DNA of 64,000 nucleotides from Fuscovulum blasticum DSM 2131 (GCF_003034965.1 NZ_PZKE01000003.1:62001-126000); one strand, 5' to 3'; positions 33,605 through 43,560 are shown, numbered from the stretch's first letter. Made by a program: numbers and translations. The notes: generated by a model from the sequence alone, not told the origin.

Positions 33605-35893
33605 ATGAACATGGCAATTACCGACGGGCTGGTCCTGATGCCGCCGCCGTTTCTGGGCGGGCTGGCGAACTGGTCCAGCGCGAATGGGCTGGCAGGCGAT
33701 GCCTCGTATGACGGGGCGGCCAACGCGGCGCTGGTGACCAACGATCAGGATTTCGGGGCCTGTCTGGAGCTGCAAAAGACCCAAGGCACGCAGAAGCTGC
33801 GCGCCTTTGCCGAAACGCCGCTGCGGCCGGACATGTACATCCGGGTTTCCGCGCGGGTGAAGGCGGTGTCGGGCAACCTGCCGGCGGTGCGGATTGCGGC
33901 CTGGGCGGGAAATGCGGCGGGTACCGCTGTCGGTTCCGTTCCGCAGACTGGCCCATCGGTGCAACTGCTGACCTATGGCGAGGTGGTGACGGTCCAGGCG
34001 ATCATCGGGGCGGGCAGCCGGACGGGGGTGGATCTGGTCTGGGGGCTGACGCCGGTGCTGGCGCATGTCGGGCTGGACCTGACCGGGGCGAATGGCGGCG
34101 TGGTGCGCATCGACGACATCACGGTCGAGGACGTGACCGAGGTGTTCCTGCGCAAGCTGGTGGATGTGGTCGATGTGCGCGATTACGGCGCCAGGGGCGA
34201 CGGGGTGACCAATGACTTCGCCGCCTTCCAGGCGGCCGATCTGGCGGCGGCGGGCCGGACGGTGCTGGTTTCGGCGGGCACCTATCTGGTTGCCGGCAAC
34301 CTGACGGTCAATTCCTCGATCCGCTTCGTCGGCAGCGTGACACAGCCGGCGGCGAACCGGATGGTGCTGACGCGCAACTTCGATCTGGACACCTATGCCG
34401 CCGCCTATGGCAGCGATGCCGAAGGCTTCCGCCGTGCATTGCAGGCGCTGTTCTATTTCAGCGACCACGTCACGCTGGACCTGTCGGGGCGCCGGATCGA
34501 CCTGAGCGCGCCGGTGGATGTGGCGGCGGTGGCCGGTCTGACCAGCTTCAGCAACCGCCGGGTGCTGCGCAACGGATCCTTGAACGCGGTGCCGTCAAGC
34601 GGCTGGGACAACGAGACGGTCACCTCGGTCGCAACCTATTCGGCCTCGGCGCAGACAACACTGACGGCGGTGGCCAATGTCGCCAATGTGCCGGTGGGCG
34701 CCCTGGTCGAAGGTACCGGCGTAGGACGCGAGGTCTATGTCAAGGCCAAGGACGTGGGGGCCGGCACGATTGAGCTTTCGCAGCCGCTGTACGGGGCGGT
34801 GGGAACGCGCAGCTATACCTTTACCCGCTACAAGTATCTGCTGGATTTCTCAGGCTTTTCCAAGCTGTCGCAGTTCGAGATCCTGGATGTCGAATTCAAC
34901 AGCCTTGGCCTTGCCTCGGGCGTGATGCTGGGGATGTCGGGGTCGGTCAACCGCTTTGACCATTGCACCTTCAACCGCCCGCGCGACCGGGGCATCACCT
35001 CGATAGGGACAGGCTGTCAGGGGCTGCATGTCGATTACTGCCAGTTCCTGTCGAACGAACAGGCGCTGCCGGCCCAGACCCGCACCACCATTGCGCTGAA
35101 CGTGCAGGCCAATGACGTCAAGCTGCGCAACAATCGCGTGGTGCGCTTCCGGCATTTCGCCGTGATGAATGGCACCAGCCACATGATCCAGTCCAACCAC
35201 TTCTTTCAGGGCGACGATCAGACGGCCGGAGTGCGGGTGGCCGGGCTGGTGTTCACGCAGACCAATGTGGCGACCGTGATCACGGGCAATTATGTGGACA
35301 ACTGCTTTATCGAATGGGGCAACGAACACGATGCAGAGCCCGAATTCACCAACGAGTTTTCGTTCGGCGGGCTGAACATCACCGGCAACATCTTCATCGC
35401 CTCGGATGTGTCGTCGGCCTTTCGCTGGTTGGTGGTCAAGCCCTATGGTGCGGGCCATTTCTTCAATGGCTTCAGCCTGGTGAACAACACGTTCCGCGTG
35501 TTCAACGCCACGGTCGACCGGGTCGAGGCCGTGGACACCACCTTTGCCACGCTGAACGCGGGGCGCGCGCGCAACGTGCAGATTGCGGGCAACACCTTCA
35601 ATCAGGTGAACCAGACCATCGCCAATCCGCTGGTGATTGCGCATACGCAGAACACAGCCGCGGATACCTGGACCATCGACCCCGGCCCCGCGGTGCCGTT
35701 TGGCGGCCAGATCCGGCAGGTCGAAAGCATCTGCCCGGAAGGCACCATCACCAACGGCGCGAACGCGGCGCGCTACATGTTTCCGAACGCCACCCCTGCG
35801 GTGGGCAGTTCCGGCGCGCAGGCGCAACTGCGCTGGGGCGAGGCGGTGAAGGGCAAGGTCGTTGCTGTCCTGCGGATGGACGTGACGGTCTGA
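33605..35893 (+). CDS. Right-handed beta-helix (pectate-lyase/GH28-like) protein, possible phage or gene-transfer-agent spike
   Basis: A 762-residue protein without a signal peptide. Residues 1-180 form an N-terminal beta-rich module ('GLVLMPPPFLGGLANWSSANG', then a carbohydrate-binding-like 'LRPDMYIRVSARVKAVSGNLPAVRIAAWAG'). 'VDVRDYGARGDGVTNDFAAFQAAD' at about 193-216 is the classic start of a pectate-lyase-3/GH28-type beta-helix, and repeated short strands with N-rich turns run to about 700. A small beta domain ends the chain. Such proteins are typical tailspikes that bind or cut surface polysaccharide. The opening recalls proteins I associate with the head spikes (GhsA/GhsB) of Rhodobacter gene transfer agents, but that link is from memory. 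No other phage gene is nearby. A CtrA-like box precedes it. Confidence 0.7.
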   Translation: MNMAITDGLVLMPPPFLGGLANWSSANGLAGDASYDGAANAALVTNDQDFGACLELQKTQGTQKLRAFAETPLRPDMYIRVSARVKAVSGNLPAVRIAAWAGNAAGTAVGSVPQTGPSVQLLTYGEVVTVQAIIGAGSRTGVDLVWGLTPVLAHVGLDLTGANGGVVRIDDITVEDVTEVFLRKLVDVVDVRDYGARGDGVTNDFAAFQAADLAAAGRTVLVSAGTYLVAGNLTVNSSIRFVGSVTQPAANRMVLTRNFDLDTYAAAYGSDAEGFRRALQALFYFSDHVTLDLSGRRIDLSAPVDVAAVAGLTSFSNRRVLRNGSLNAVPSSGWDNETVTSVATYSASAQTTLTAVANVANVPVGALVEGTGVGREVYVKAKDVGAGTIELSQPLYGAVGTRSYTFTRYKYLLDFSGFSKLSQFEILDVEFNSLGLASGVMLGMSGSVNRFDHCTFNRPRDRGITSIGTGCQGLHVDYCQFLSNEQALPAQTRTTIALNVQANDVKLRNNRVVRFRHFAVMNGTSHMIQSNHFFQGDDQTAGVRVAGLVFTQTNVATVITGNYVDNCFIEWGNEHDAEPEFTNEFSFGGLNITGNIFIASDVSSAFRWLVVKPYGAGHFFNGFSLVNNTFRVFNATVDRVEAVDTTFATLNAGRARNVQIAGNTFNQVNQTIANPLVIAHTQNTAADTWTIDPGPAVPFGGQIRQVESICPEGTITNGANAARYMFPNATPAVGSSGAQAQLRWGEAVKGKVVAVLRMDVTV

Positions 35894-35972
35894 GGCGCGG
35901 CGCCCCGGCTGGGGCGGGGCGGCGCGGAACGGGCGGCGGTGTGGGGGCACCGCCGCCCGTTGACATTCGCGC

Positions 35973-36485
35973 CTATCCCGGCGGGCCGGCCAGAAGGTCG
36001 GACGGGGCCAGCCGGAAGGCGCGGGCAAAGCCGCCGTTCAGCAGCGCCGATTGCGGCACCAGCCGGACAAAGGCGAAATCGGGCAGGTCGATATAGACCT
36101 TGGCCTTGGGAAACCGGGCAAGCCAGGCCGCGCGCAGCGGCGCGCACTGGTCTTGCGGCACAAACTCGGCGCGGGCGCGCAGCATCAGCCGGGCATGGGT
36201 CATCGGATCGCCGCGCGTGGTGTCTTCCACCACCATCAGCGCGCAGGCGGGATGGGCCCGCAGCGCGGCGGTATGGGGCGCAAGACCGGACACCAGCACC
36301 AGCGGACAGCCATCCTCATCCAGCCCGAAGGCGACGCGGCTGATGCCGGGGGTGCCGTCGGCGGGATCAATCCACGACAGCGCCGCATGGCCGGTGCCCG
36401 ACAGCAGCGTCTGCGCCAGCGTCCGCGCCTCGTCATTGGCGGCGGCAACGGGGTCGGGGCGGCGGGTTGGTTGGGGTTCGGTCAT
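35973..36485 (-). CDS. Pyridoxamine 5'-phosphate oxidase-fold (HugZ-like) protein
   Basis: A 170-residue split-barrel flavin-binding-fold protein. 'EARTLAQTLLSGTGHAALSWID', 'GCPLVLVSGLAPHTAALRAHPACALMV' and the final 'FKAKVYIDLPDF' type segment are typical of small PPOX/HugZ-like proteins involved in FMN- or heme-linked redox. The substrate is unknown. The open frame extends upstream to 36653, but ATG at 36485 has AGGA at the right distance and begins the conserved part. The gene is divergent from the SulP gene, with about 110 bp between starts. Confidence 0.82.
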   Translation of the reverse strand: MTEPQPTRRPDPVAAANDEARTLAQTLLSGTGHAALSWIDPADGTPGISRVAFGLDEDGCPLVLVSGLAPHTAALRAHPACALMVVEDTTRGDPMTHARLMLRARAEFVPQDQCAPLRAAWLARFPKAKVYIDLPDFAFVRLVPQSALLNGGFARAFRLAPSDLLAGPPG

Positions 36486-36594
36486 CACATGGTCCTGATC
36501 GCGGTTGACAGCCGGCAAGGGCGGGAGTCTTCTGGCGTCATTCAGAACGGCTTGCCAGTGATTTCTGGCGTGTGATCCCCCTTCCGGTGGTGAA

Positions 36595-38244
36595 ATGACC
36601 GACCAGATCCGACTGTCCCGCGTGCCGGAAGAGTTCCTTCCGAAAATCGTCACCGTTTTCCGCGAAGGCTATGGCGCGGCCGCGCTGCGGGCCGATGCGC
36701 TGGCCGGGCTGACGGTGGCAATCGTGGCGCTGCCCTTGTCGATGGCGATTGCCATTGCCAGCGGCGTGGGCCCCGAGCGGGGGCTGACGACGGCGATCAT
36801 CGGCGGCTTCCTTGTCTCGGCCTTCGGTGGCAGCCGGTTCCAGATCGGCGGGCCGGCCGGGGCGTTCATCGTGCTGGTTTCGGCCTGCGTGATGACGACC
36901 GGGATCGACGGGCTGATCACCGCAACCTTCCTGTCGGGCTTCATCCTGATCGCGGCGGGGCTGCTGCGGCTGGGAACCTATATCAAGTTCATTCCCTATC
37001 CGGTGACGGTTGGCTTTACCGCCGGGATCGGGGTGATCATCTTTGCCAGCCAGATCAAGGATCTGTTCGGCCTGACCCTGACCGCGGGCGAGCCGGCCGA
37101 AATTCTGGGCAAGCTTGAGGCGCTGTGGGCGGCGCGCGGGTCGGTCACGCCGCAGGCGGTGGCGGTGGCGCTGGTGACCATCGTCACCATCATGGCGGTG
37201 CGGCGGTTCAGGCCGCATTGGCCGGGGATGCTGATCGCGGTGGTGCTGGCGGCGGTCGGGGCCGTGGCGCTGAACCTGCCGGTTGAAACCATCGGCAGCC
37301 GCTTCGGCGCCTTGCCGAACCTGCCGCCCCTGCCCGCCCTGCCGGTGCTGGACCGGGCGGCGGTGATGGCGGCGCTGCCCTGGGCAACCAGCTTCGCGCT
37401 GCTGGGGGCGATCGAATCGCTGCTGTCGGCAGTGGTGGCCGACGGGATGAGCGGTGCGCGCCATCGGTCCAATGCGGAACTGGTGGGGCAGGGTGTGGCG
37501 AACATCGGCAGCGCGCTGTTCGGCGGCTTCTGCGTGACCGGCACCATTGCCCGCACCGCAACCAATGTGCGGGCCGGCAGCCGGGGGCCGGTGTCCGGCA
37601 TGTTGCACGCGCTGTTCCTGCTGGCCTTCATGGCGGTGGCGGCGCGCTATGCGGCCTATATCCCGCTGGCCGCGCTGGCGGGGGTGCTGGCCGTGGTCAG
37701 TTGGGGCATGATCGAGAAGGAAGAGTTCTGGAACCTTGTCCGCGGATCGCGGGGCGATGCGCTGATCATCCTGTCCACCTTTCTGCTGGTGGTGTTCCGC
37801 GATCTGACCGAAGGCATCGTGGTGGGCTTTGCCATTGCCGGGCTGGTGTTCATCAAGCGGATGTCCGATGCCACCGGCCTGCGGCAGGGCGAACTGCCCG
37901 CCGAGGAGGCAGGCTTCACCGCGGGCGACGTGCTGGTCTATCAGTTGAACGGCCCGTTCTTCTTTGGCGCGGCGGCGCAGGTGGGGGGCGTGCTGGACCG
38001 GATCGCCGAGCGGCCGCGCATCTTTGCGGTCGATTTCACCGAGGTGCCGATGATCGACAGTTCCGGTGCCAAGAGCTTTGAGGTTCTGGCGCGCAAGATG
38101 CACCGCAGGGGCGGGCGGCTGTGCATCGTCGGCGCCCGGCCCGAGGTGCGGCGCGCGTTGCAGGCGCAGGGCCTGACGGAAGCCGAGGCGCGCTACCTGC
38201 CCGATCTGGCCGCCCTGAAGGACTGCATCGCCACGCACGGCTGA
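36595..38244 (+). CDS. SulP-family anion transporter with STAS domain
   Basis: Inner-membrane transporter for an inorganic anion (sulfate or bicarbonate class), 549 residues. An N-terminal 'LRADALAGLTVAIVALPLSMAIAIASG' and 'FQIGGPAGAFIVLV' mark the SulP transport domain with about 11-14 helices (residues 25-420). A cytosolic STAS domain (about 440-545) has the conserved 'VPMIDSSGAKSFE', whose Ser resembles the SpoIIAA phosphosite. It is annotated generically because the ion cannot be told from sequence. No carbonic anhydrase or cysteine gene is adjacent. Confidence 0.92.
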   Translation: MTDQIRLSRVPEEFLPKIVTVFREGYGAAALRADALAGLTVAIVALPLSMAIAIASGVGPERGLTTAIIGGFLVSAFGGSRFQIGGPAGAFIVLVSACVMTTGIDGLITATFLSGFILIAAGLLRLGTYIKFIPYPVTVGFTAGIGVIIFASQIKDLFGLTLTAGEPAEILGKLEALWAARGSVTPQAVAVALVTIVTIMAVRRFRPHWPGMLIAVVLAAVGAVALNLPVETIGSRFGALPNLPPLPALPVLDRAAVMAALPWATSFALLGAIESLLSAVVADGMSGARHRSNAELVGQGVANIGSALFGGFCVTGTIARTATNVRAGSRGPVSGMLHALFLLAFMAVAARYAAYIPLAALAGVLAVVSWGMIEKEEFWNLVRGSRGDALIILSTFLLVVFRDLTEGIVVGFAIAGLVFIKRMSDATGLRQGELPAEEAGFTAGDVLVYQLNGPFFFGAAAQVGGVLDRIAERPRIFAVDFTEVPMIDSSGAKSFEVLARKMHRRGGRLCIVGARPEVRRALQAQGLTEAEARYLPDLAALKDCIATHG

Positions 38245-38281
38245 TAGCCGCCCCCGAATCACCCACGTTTTCGTGAGGGCC

Positions 38282-38520
38282 TGCCGGCACCGCTGGCCGG
38301 CACTGCGCTGTGTCGGGGCCGTTGCCCTGACGCCGCGTAAGCCCGGGGCGGAACTCCGGGGCTGACTTGTGAATCTGCAGCACGTTGAAAAAACGCATCA
38401 AATCGGATGCGAGCTACGGGATATTTACATAATTCACGCTTTATTCGTTAATTTATTTACAGAAAAATGTTTGCGTTAAAAGGGGTTATCAGAAAATTGA
38501 CGATGCAGTAGAGTGGCGTT
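38282..38520 (+). promoter_or_regulatory. Spacer between sulP and acs: hairpin and AT-rich promoter region
   Basis: In the 356-bp spacer, TGCCGGC (38282-38288) pairs with GCCGGCA (38296-38302), a weak candidate end for sulP. From about 38380 to 38500 the sequence is strikingly AT-rich for this genome, with A- and T-runs, as expected for the control region of a regulated gene such as acs. A TTTACA (38424-38429) and TTAATT (38448-38453) pair with an 18-bp gap is the best sigma-70 candidate. I could not identify a specific activator site. Confidence 0.4.
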
Positions 38521-38600
38521 GGGAGAGATCTTCCCGGGACGACCCGGAAGATGTGGCGCAGGTACGGGCCCGGCCTGCGATTTTATGGGGGGAGAACGCC

Positions 38601-40565
38601 ATGAAGGACCAGCCAGACGCGAGCGCCGTCTACAAGCCGTCGGATGACTTCGTTGCGAACGCGCATGTCGATGCCGGCGCCTATGCGAAGATGTACGCGG
38701 CCTCGGTCGCCGATCCAGATGCCTTCTGGGCCGAACACGGCCAGCGGATCGACTGGATCCAGCCCTTCACCAAGGTGAAGAACACCAACTTCGAATTCGG
38801 CAAGGTTGACATCAAGTGGTTCGAGGACGGCACGCTGAACGTCAGCGCGAACTGCATCGACCGCCACATGATCACCCGCGCCAACCAGACCGCGATCATC
38901 TGGGAACCCGATGACCCCAAGACCCCGGCGCTGCACATCACCTATGCCAAGCTGCTGGAAGAAACCTCGCGCATGGCGAACGTGCTGAAGTCGGTTGGCG
39001 TCAAGAAGGGCGACCGTGTCGTCATCTACCTGCCGATGATCCCCGAAGCGGCCTATGCGATGCTGGCCTGCGCGCGGATCGGCGCCATCCATTCCATCGT
39101 CTTCGCCGGCTTCTCGCCCGATGCGCTGGCCAACCGCATCAACGACTGCGACGCCAAGGTGGTGATCACCGCCGACTATGCGCCGCGCGGCGGCAAGAAG
39201 ACCCCGCTGAAGGACAACACCGACAAGGCGCTGCTGCACTGTTCGGACCGGGTGAAGTGCCTGGTGGTCAAGCATACCGGCGACCAGATCCACTGGATCG
39301 CTGACCGCGACATCGACCTGCGCCAGCAGATGGACTGGGCCAAGCCCTATTGCCCCTATGTGGAAATGGGCGCCGAAGACCCGCTGTTCATTCTGTACAC
39401 CAGCGGTTCGACCGGCAAGCCGAAGGGGGTGGTGCATACCTCGGGCGGGTATCTGGTCTATGCCTCGATGACCCAGCAACTGACCTTCGATTACCATGAC
39501 GGCGATGTGTTCTGGTGCACCGCCGACGTGGGTTGGGTCACCGGCCACAGCTACATCATCTATGGCCCGCTGGCGAACGGCGCGACCACGCTGATGTTCG
39601 AAGGCGTGCCCACCTTCCCCGACGCTGGCCGGTTCTGGGAGGTTTGCGCCAAGCACAAGGTCAGCCAGTTCTACACCGCCCCGACCGCGATCCGCAGCCT
39701 GATGGGCCTTGGCCCGGAATGGGTGGAAAAGCACGACCTGTCCTCGCTCAAGGTGCTTGGGTCGGTGGGTGAACCCATCAACCCCGAGGCCTGGAACTGG
39801 TACAACACCCATGTCGGTAAGGGCACGCGCCCCATCGTCGATACCTTCTGGCAGACCGAAACCGGCGGCCACATGCTTACCCCGCTTCCGGGCGCCATCC
39901 CGGCCAAGCCGGGCTCGGCCACGCTGCCATTCTTCGGCGTCAAGCCGGTGGTTCTGGACCCGGCAACCGCCAAGGTTCATGACGAGGTGGAAACCGAAGG
40001 CGTGCTGTGCATCGCCGATAGCTGGCCGGGCCAGATGCGCACGCTCTGGGGCGACCATGAACGCTTCCAGGAGGCGTATTTCGCCCAATACAAGGGCTAT
40101 TACTTCACCGGCGACGGCTGCCGCCGCGATGCGGATGGCTACTACTGGATCACCGGTCGCGTCGATGACGTGATCAACGTCTCGGGTCACCGGATGGGCA
40201 CCGCCGAGGTCGAAAGCGCGCTTGTGGCGCATGAGAAGGTGGCCGAAGCGGCGGTCGTGGGCTACCCGCATGACATCAAGGGCCAGGGCATCTATGCCTA
40301 TGTCACGCTGATGAAGGGCGTCGAACCCAGCGATGCGCTGCGCAAGGAGCTTGAGGCCTTTGTTCGCCAGGAAATCGGTCCCATCGCCAAGCCGGACCTG
40401 ATCCAGTGGGCGCCCGGCCTGCCGAAAACCCGCTCGGGCAAGATCATGCGTCGCATCCTGCGCAAGATCGCCGAAAACGACTTTGGCAGCCTGGGCGATA
40501 CCTCGACGCTGGCCGATCCGTCGGTGGTGGACGACCTGATCGAAAACCGCATGAACCGGCACTGA
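38601..40565 (+). CDS. acs: Acetyl-CoA synthetase (AMP-forming)
   Basis: Activates acetate with ATP and CoA to acetyl-CoA, AMP and PPi, for growth on or salvage of acetate. It has 654 residues, the normal length. Motifs include the phosphate loop '[12 protein letters not shown]' (about 262-273), '[20 protein letters not shown]', '[10 protein letters not shown]' and 'YYFTGDGC'. The C-terminal '[15 protein letters not shown]' contains the Lys that is acetylated by Pat-type enzymes in other bacteria. ATG at 38601 follows GGGGGGAGAACGCC. The stop is one base before adenylate kinase, so the AMP product and the enzyme that recycles it are co-produced. Confidence 0.96.
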   Translation: MKDQPDASAVYKPSDDFVANAHVDAGAYAKMYAASVADPDAFWAEHGQRIDWIQPFTKVKNTNFEFGKVDIKWFEDGTLNVSANCIDRHMITRANQTAIIWEPDDPKTPALHITYAKLLEETSRMANVLKSVGVKKGDRVVIYLPMIPEAAYAMLACARIGAIHSIVFAGFSPDALANRINDCDAKVVITADYAPRGGKKTPLKDNTDKALLHCSDRVKCLVVKHTGDQIHWIADRDIDLRQQMDWAKPYCPYVEMGAEDPLFILYTSGSTGKPKGVVHTSGGYLVYASMTQQLTFDYHDGDVFWCTADVGWVTGHSYIIYGPLANGATTLMFEGVPTFPDAGRFWEVCAKHKVSQFYTAPTAIRSLMGLGPEWVEKHDLSSLKVLGSVGEPINPEAWNWYNTHVGKGTRPIVDTFWQTETGGHMLTPLPGAIPAKPGSATLPFFGVKPVVLDPATAKVHDEVETEGVLCIADSWPGQMRTLWGDHERFQEAYFAQYKGYYFTGDGCRRDADGYYWITGRVDDVINVSGHRMGTAEVESALVAHEKVAEAAVVGYPHDIKGQGIYAYVTLMKGVEPSDALRKELEAFVRQEIGPIAKPDLIQWAPGLPKTRSGKIMRRILRKIAENDFGSLGDTSTLADPSVVDDLIENRMNRH

Positions 40566-40566
40566 G

Positions 40567-41241
40567 ATGGCGGCATCCCAGTCCCCCGTCCTGATCCTGC
40601 TCGGCCCTCCGGGGGCCGGGAAGGGCACACAGGCGCGTATCCTGGAAGAGGACTTCGGTCTGATCCAGCTTTCGACGGGTGATCTGCTGCGCGCCGCTGT
40701 TGCCTCGGGCAGCGAGGCCGGCCGTCGGGCGAAATCGGTGATGGACGCCGGCGGGCTGGTCAGCGACGAGATCGTCCTGGCCATCCTGCGCGACCGGATG
40801 GCGGCGCCGGATGTGGCGCGCGGCATCATCCTGGACGGCTTTCCCCGGACCGATGGCCAGGCCTCTGCGCTGGATGTGCTGCTGGCCGAAACCGGCCAAC
40901 GGGTGACGGCCGCGATCAGCCTTGAGGTTGATGACGAGGCCATGGTCGGCCGCGTTGCCGGCCGCAGCACCTGCGCCACCTGCGGCGAAGGCTATCACGA
41001 CGAATTCAAGCGGCCCGCCGTGGCGGGCACTTGCGACAAATGCGGCGGCACGGCGTTCAAGCGCCGGGCCGACGACACCGCCGAAACGGTGCGCGAAAGG
41101 CTGAAGGCCTATCACGCCCAGACGGCACCGCTGATCGCCTATTACGACGGCAAGGGCGTGCTGGAGCGCATCGACGCGATGGGAACCATCGCCGCGATCC
41201 GGGCCGCGCTGGGGGCCATCGTGGGGCGCGTGGCGGCCTGA
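40567..41241 (+). CDS. adk: Adenylate kinase, long (zinc-lid) form
   Basis: Interconverts AMP + ATP and 2 ADP. It has 224 residues, with P-loop 'LLGPPGAGKGTQ', the AMP-binding 'STGDLLR', 'DGFPRT' and 'RRADDTAETVRERL'. The LID domain carries four cysteines (C-x2-C ... C-x2-C, 'CATCGEGYHDE' and 'CDKCGG'), consistent with zinc binding. It sits one base after acs, not in a ribosomal protein operon where the housekeeping adk normally lies, so it may be a dedicated second copy that clears AMP made by Acs (inference; the rest of the genome is not visible). Confidence 0.93.
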   Translation: MAASQSPVLILLGPPGAGKGTQARILEEDFGLIQLSTGDLLRAAVASGSEAGRRAKSVMDAGGLVSDEIVLAILRDRMAAPDVARGIILDGFPRTDGQASALDVLLAETGQRVTAAISLEVDDEAMVGRVAGRSTCATCGEGYHDEFKRPAVAGTCDKCGGTAFKRRADDTAETVRERLKAYHAQTAPLIAYYDGKGVLERIDAMGTIAAIRAALGAIVGRVAA

Positions 41242-41458
41242 CGACCAGCCGGCATCCGGGCAGGAGGAGCCCGGGCGCCGGACAAGACCGGAAGGGGAGG
41301 CGGACCGCACCACCTGCGGGATGCCCTCTCGCCCGACCTCCGGCCCCGCAGGGGGACGGGGGCCCAGGGGCCCGGCCCGTCTTTCGCGGGCGGGCAAGAG
41401 GCCGAATGCGAAAGGGAACCGCTCCGACCGCAAGGCGGGGCAACATGGAGGAAGCCAA

Positions 41459-43552
41459 ATGGCTATGACCGGTTCGGACGTGCGCGATCGCTCGCGTCCC
41501 ATGACCGCAGAGGAGAAGAAGGTTATTCTTGCTTCCTCTGCCGGGACCATCTTCGAGTGGTACGACTTCTATCTTTACGGCTCGCTCGCCGCGATCATCG
41601 GCGCGCAGTTCTTCACCCCCTTCCCGGAAGCCACGCGCAACGTGTTTGCGCTGCTGGCCTTTGCGGCGGGCTTCATCGTGCGCCCGTTCGGCGCGCTGGT
41701 GTTCGGGATGCTGGGTGACCTCATCGGCCGGAAGTACACCTTCCTGATGACCATCCTGATCATGGGCCTGTCGACCTTCATCGTCGGCCTGCTTCCCAAC
41801 TACTTCTCCTGGGGCATCGCGGCGCCGATCATCCTGATCGTGCTGCGGATGGCGCAGGGTCTGGCGCTTGGCGGCGAATACGGCGGGGCCGCGGTCTATG
41901 TGGCCGAGCACGCGCCGGCCAACCAGCGCGGCTACTTCACCGCCTTCATCCAGACCACCGCGACGCTGGGTCTTCTCCTGTCGCTGGTCGTCATCCTGTC
42001 GGTGCAGGGCTATGTGAACGGCGCCTATCCCGACCAGCCGGTGCTGGACGCGGCCGGTGCGGCCACCTTCAACGCTGACGGCACGCCGGCAATGATGAAG
42101 GCGTTCAACGCCTGGGGCTGGCGGATTCCGTTCCTGGGCTCGATCCTGCTGCTGCTGGTTTCGCTCTACATCCGTCTGCAGATGAACGAATCCCCCGCCT
42201 TCAAGAAGATGAAGGAAGAGGGTTCCGCCTCGAAGGCGCCGCTGCGCGAAGCCTTCGGCCAGTGGAAGAACGCCAAGATCGCCCTGATCGCCCTGCTCGG
42301 TCTGACCGCCGGCCAGGCCGTGGTGTGGTACTCGGGCCAGTTCTACGCGCTGTTCTTCATGCAGAACGTGATCAAGGTCGACAGCTTCAGCGCCAACGTC
42401 TTCGTGGCCTGGTCGCTGATCCTGGGCACCTGGGGCTTCATCTTCTTCGGCTCGCTCTCGGACCGTATCGGCCGCAAGCCGATCATCCTGGCGGGCTGCC
42501 TGATCGCGGCCGTCACCTACTTCCCGGTGTTCAAGTTCCTGACCGCCACCGCGAACCCCGCTCTGCACGCCGCGCAGCAGGTTCCGGTCGTGGTGACCGC
42601 CGATCCGGCTGACTGCTCGTTCCAGTTCAACCCGGTCGGCACCGCGAAGTTCAACAATAGCTGCGACATCGTGAAAGCCACGCTGTCGAAGAGCTCGGTG
42701 AACTCGACCACGGTCGAAGCCCCGGCTGGCACCGTTGCCACCGTCAAGGTGGGCGAGACCGAAGTGGTTGCCTATGACGCCGCCAAGAACGCCGCGGCCA
42801 TCGCCGATGCCAAGGCTGCGCTTGCCGAAGTGTCGAAGGGCATCGACGCCGCTGCGCTGACCGCGCTGACGGATGCCGAAAAGGCCGTGGCTGCCGCCAA
42901 GGCTGCCGTTGGCACTGCCCAGAAGGCGCTGACCGCCGCCGAAGCCGGCACCGACGACGCGGCCAAGGCTGCGGCGCAGGCTGCCGTTGACAGCGCGACC
43001 GCCGCCGTTGCCCCGCTTCAGGCGACGCTGGACACCGCCCGCATGGCGGTTCCGGCCGACATCCTGGCCAAGTATGACGAGGCTGCGGCTGTTGTTGCCA
43101 AGGAAAGCGGCGTGAAGGCCGCCTTCGAAAAGGCGCTGAACGATGCGCTTGGCGCTGCCGGCTATCCGCTGGTTGCCGACAAGAACACCACTGTTGCCAA
43201 GGCGCAGAACTTCATCGACATCTTCACCGCGCAGAAGCTGACGATCATTGCGGTCCTGACCTATCTGATCCTGCTGGTGACGATGGTTTATGGCCCGATC
43301 GCCGCGATGCTGGTGGAACTGTTCCCGACGCGCATCCGCTACTCGGGTCTGTCGCTGCCCTATCACATCGGCAACGGCTGGTTCGGTGGCCTGCTGCCCG
43401 CGACCGCCTTCGCGATCTCGGCGCAGTCCGGCAACATCTACGCCGGCCTGTGGTACGCCATCGTGGTTGCGGTGATGACCGTGGTCATCGGCGCGATCTT
43501 CGTGCCGGGCGGCACCCACAAGAAGGACATCTTCGCCGACACCGGCAAGTGA
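41459..43552 (+). CDS. MHS-family MFS symporter with a large Ala-rich periplasmic insert
   Basis: Predicted proton-coupled importer of a small organic acid, 697 residues from MAMTGSDVRD, with GGAGGA before the ATG. MFS motif A is 'GDLIGRKYTFL' after TM2, and 'FEWYDFYLYG' at TM1 is the MHS hallmark. 'SLSDRIGRKP' in the TM8-9 loop places the following TM9-TM10 loop in the periplasm. That loop (about 362-590) is enormous. A part with two cysteines (C386, C402; 'CSFQFNPVG') is followed by an Ala-rich helical segment (about 439-530, A-K-A-A-x-E type), probably a coiled coil. Normal MHS proteins have 430-560 residues. Its position after acs-adk suggests acetate or a related acid as substrate. Confidence 0.88.
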   Translation: MAMTGSDVRDRSRPMTAEEKKVILASSAGTIFEWYDFYLYGSLAAIIGAQFFTPFPEATRNVFALLAFAAGFIVRPFGALVFGMLGDLIGRKYTFLMTILIMGLSTFIVGLLPNYFSWGIAAPIILIVLRMAQGLALGGEYGGAAVYVAEHAPANQRGYFTAFIQTTATLGLLLSLVVILSVQGYVNGAYPDQPVLDAAGAATFNADGTPAMMKAFNAWGWRIPFLGSILLLLVSLYIRLQMNESPAFKKMKEEGSASKAPLREAFGQWKNAKIALIALLGLTAGQAVVWYSGQFYALFFMQNVIKVDSFSANVFVAWSLILGTWGFIFFGSLSDRIGRKPIILAGCLIAAVTYFPVFKFLTATANPALHAAQQVPVVVTADPADCSFQFNPVGTAKFNNSCDIVKATLSKSSVNSTTVEAPAGTVATVKVGETEVVAYDAAKNAAAIADAKAALAEVSKGIDAAALTALTDAEKAVAAAKAAVGTAQKALTAAEAGTDDAAKAAAQAAVDSATAAVAPLQATLDTARMAVPADILAKYDEAAAVVAKESGVKAAFEKALNDALGAAGYPLVADKNTTVAKAQNFIDIFTAQKLTIIAVLTYLILLVTMVYGPIAAMLVELFPTRIRYSGLSLPYHIGNGWFGGLLPATAFAISAQSGNIYAGLWYAIVVAVMTVVIGAIFVPGGTHKKDIFADTGK

Positions 43553-43560
43553 TGCCTCAC

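Noticed and set aside
38385-38401. FNR/CRP-like site upstream of acs
   Set aside because: TTGA and TCAA are present but separated by 9 bp instead of the 6 needed for an FnrL box.
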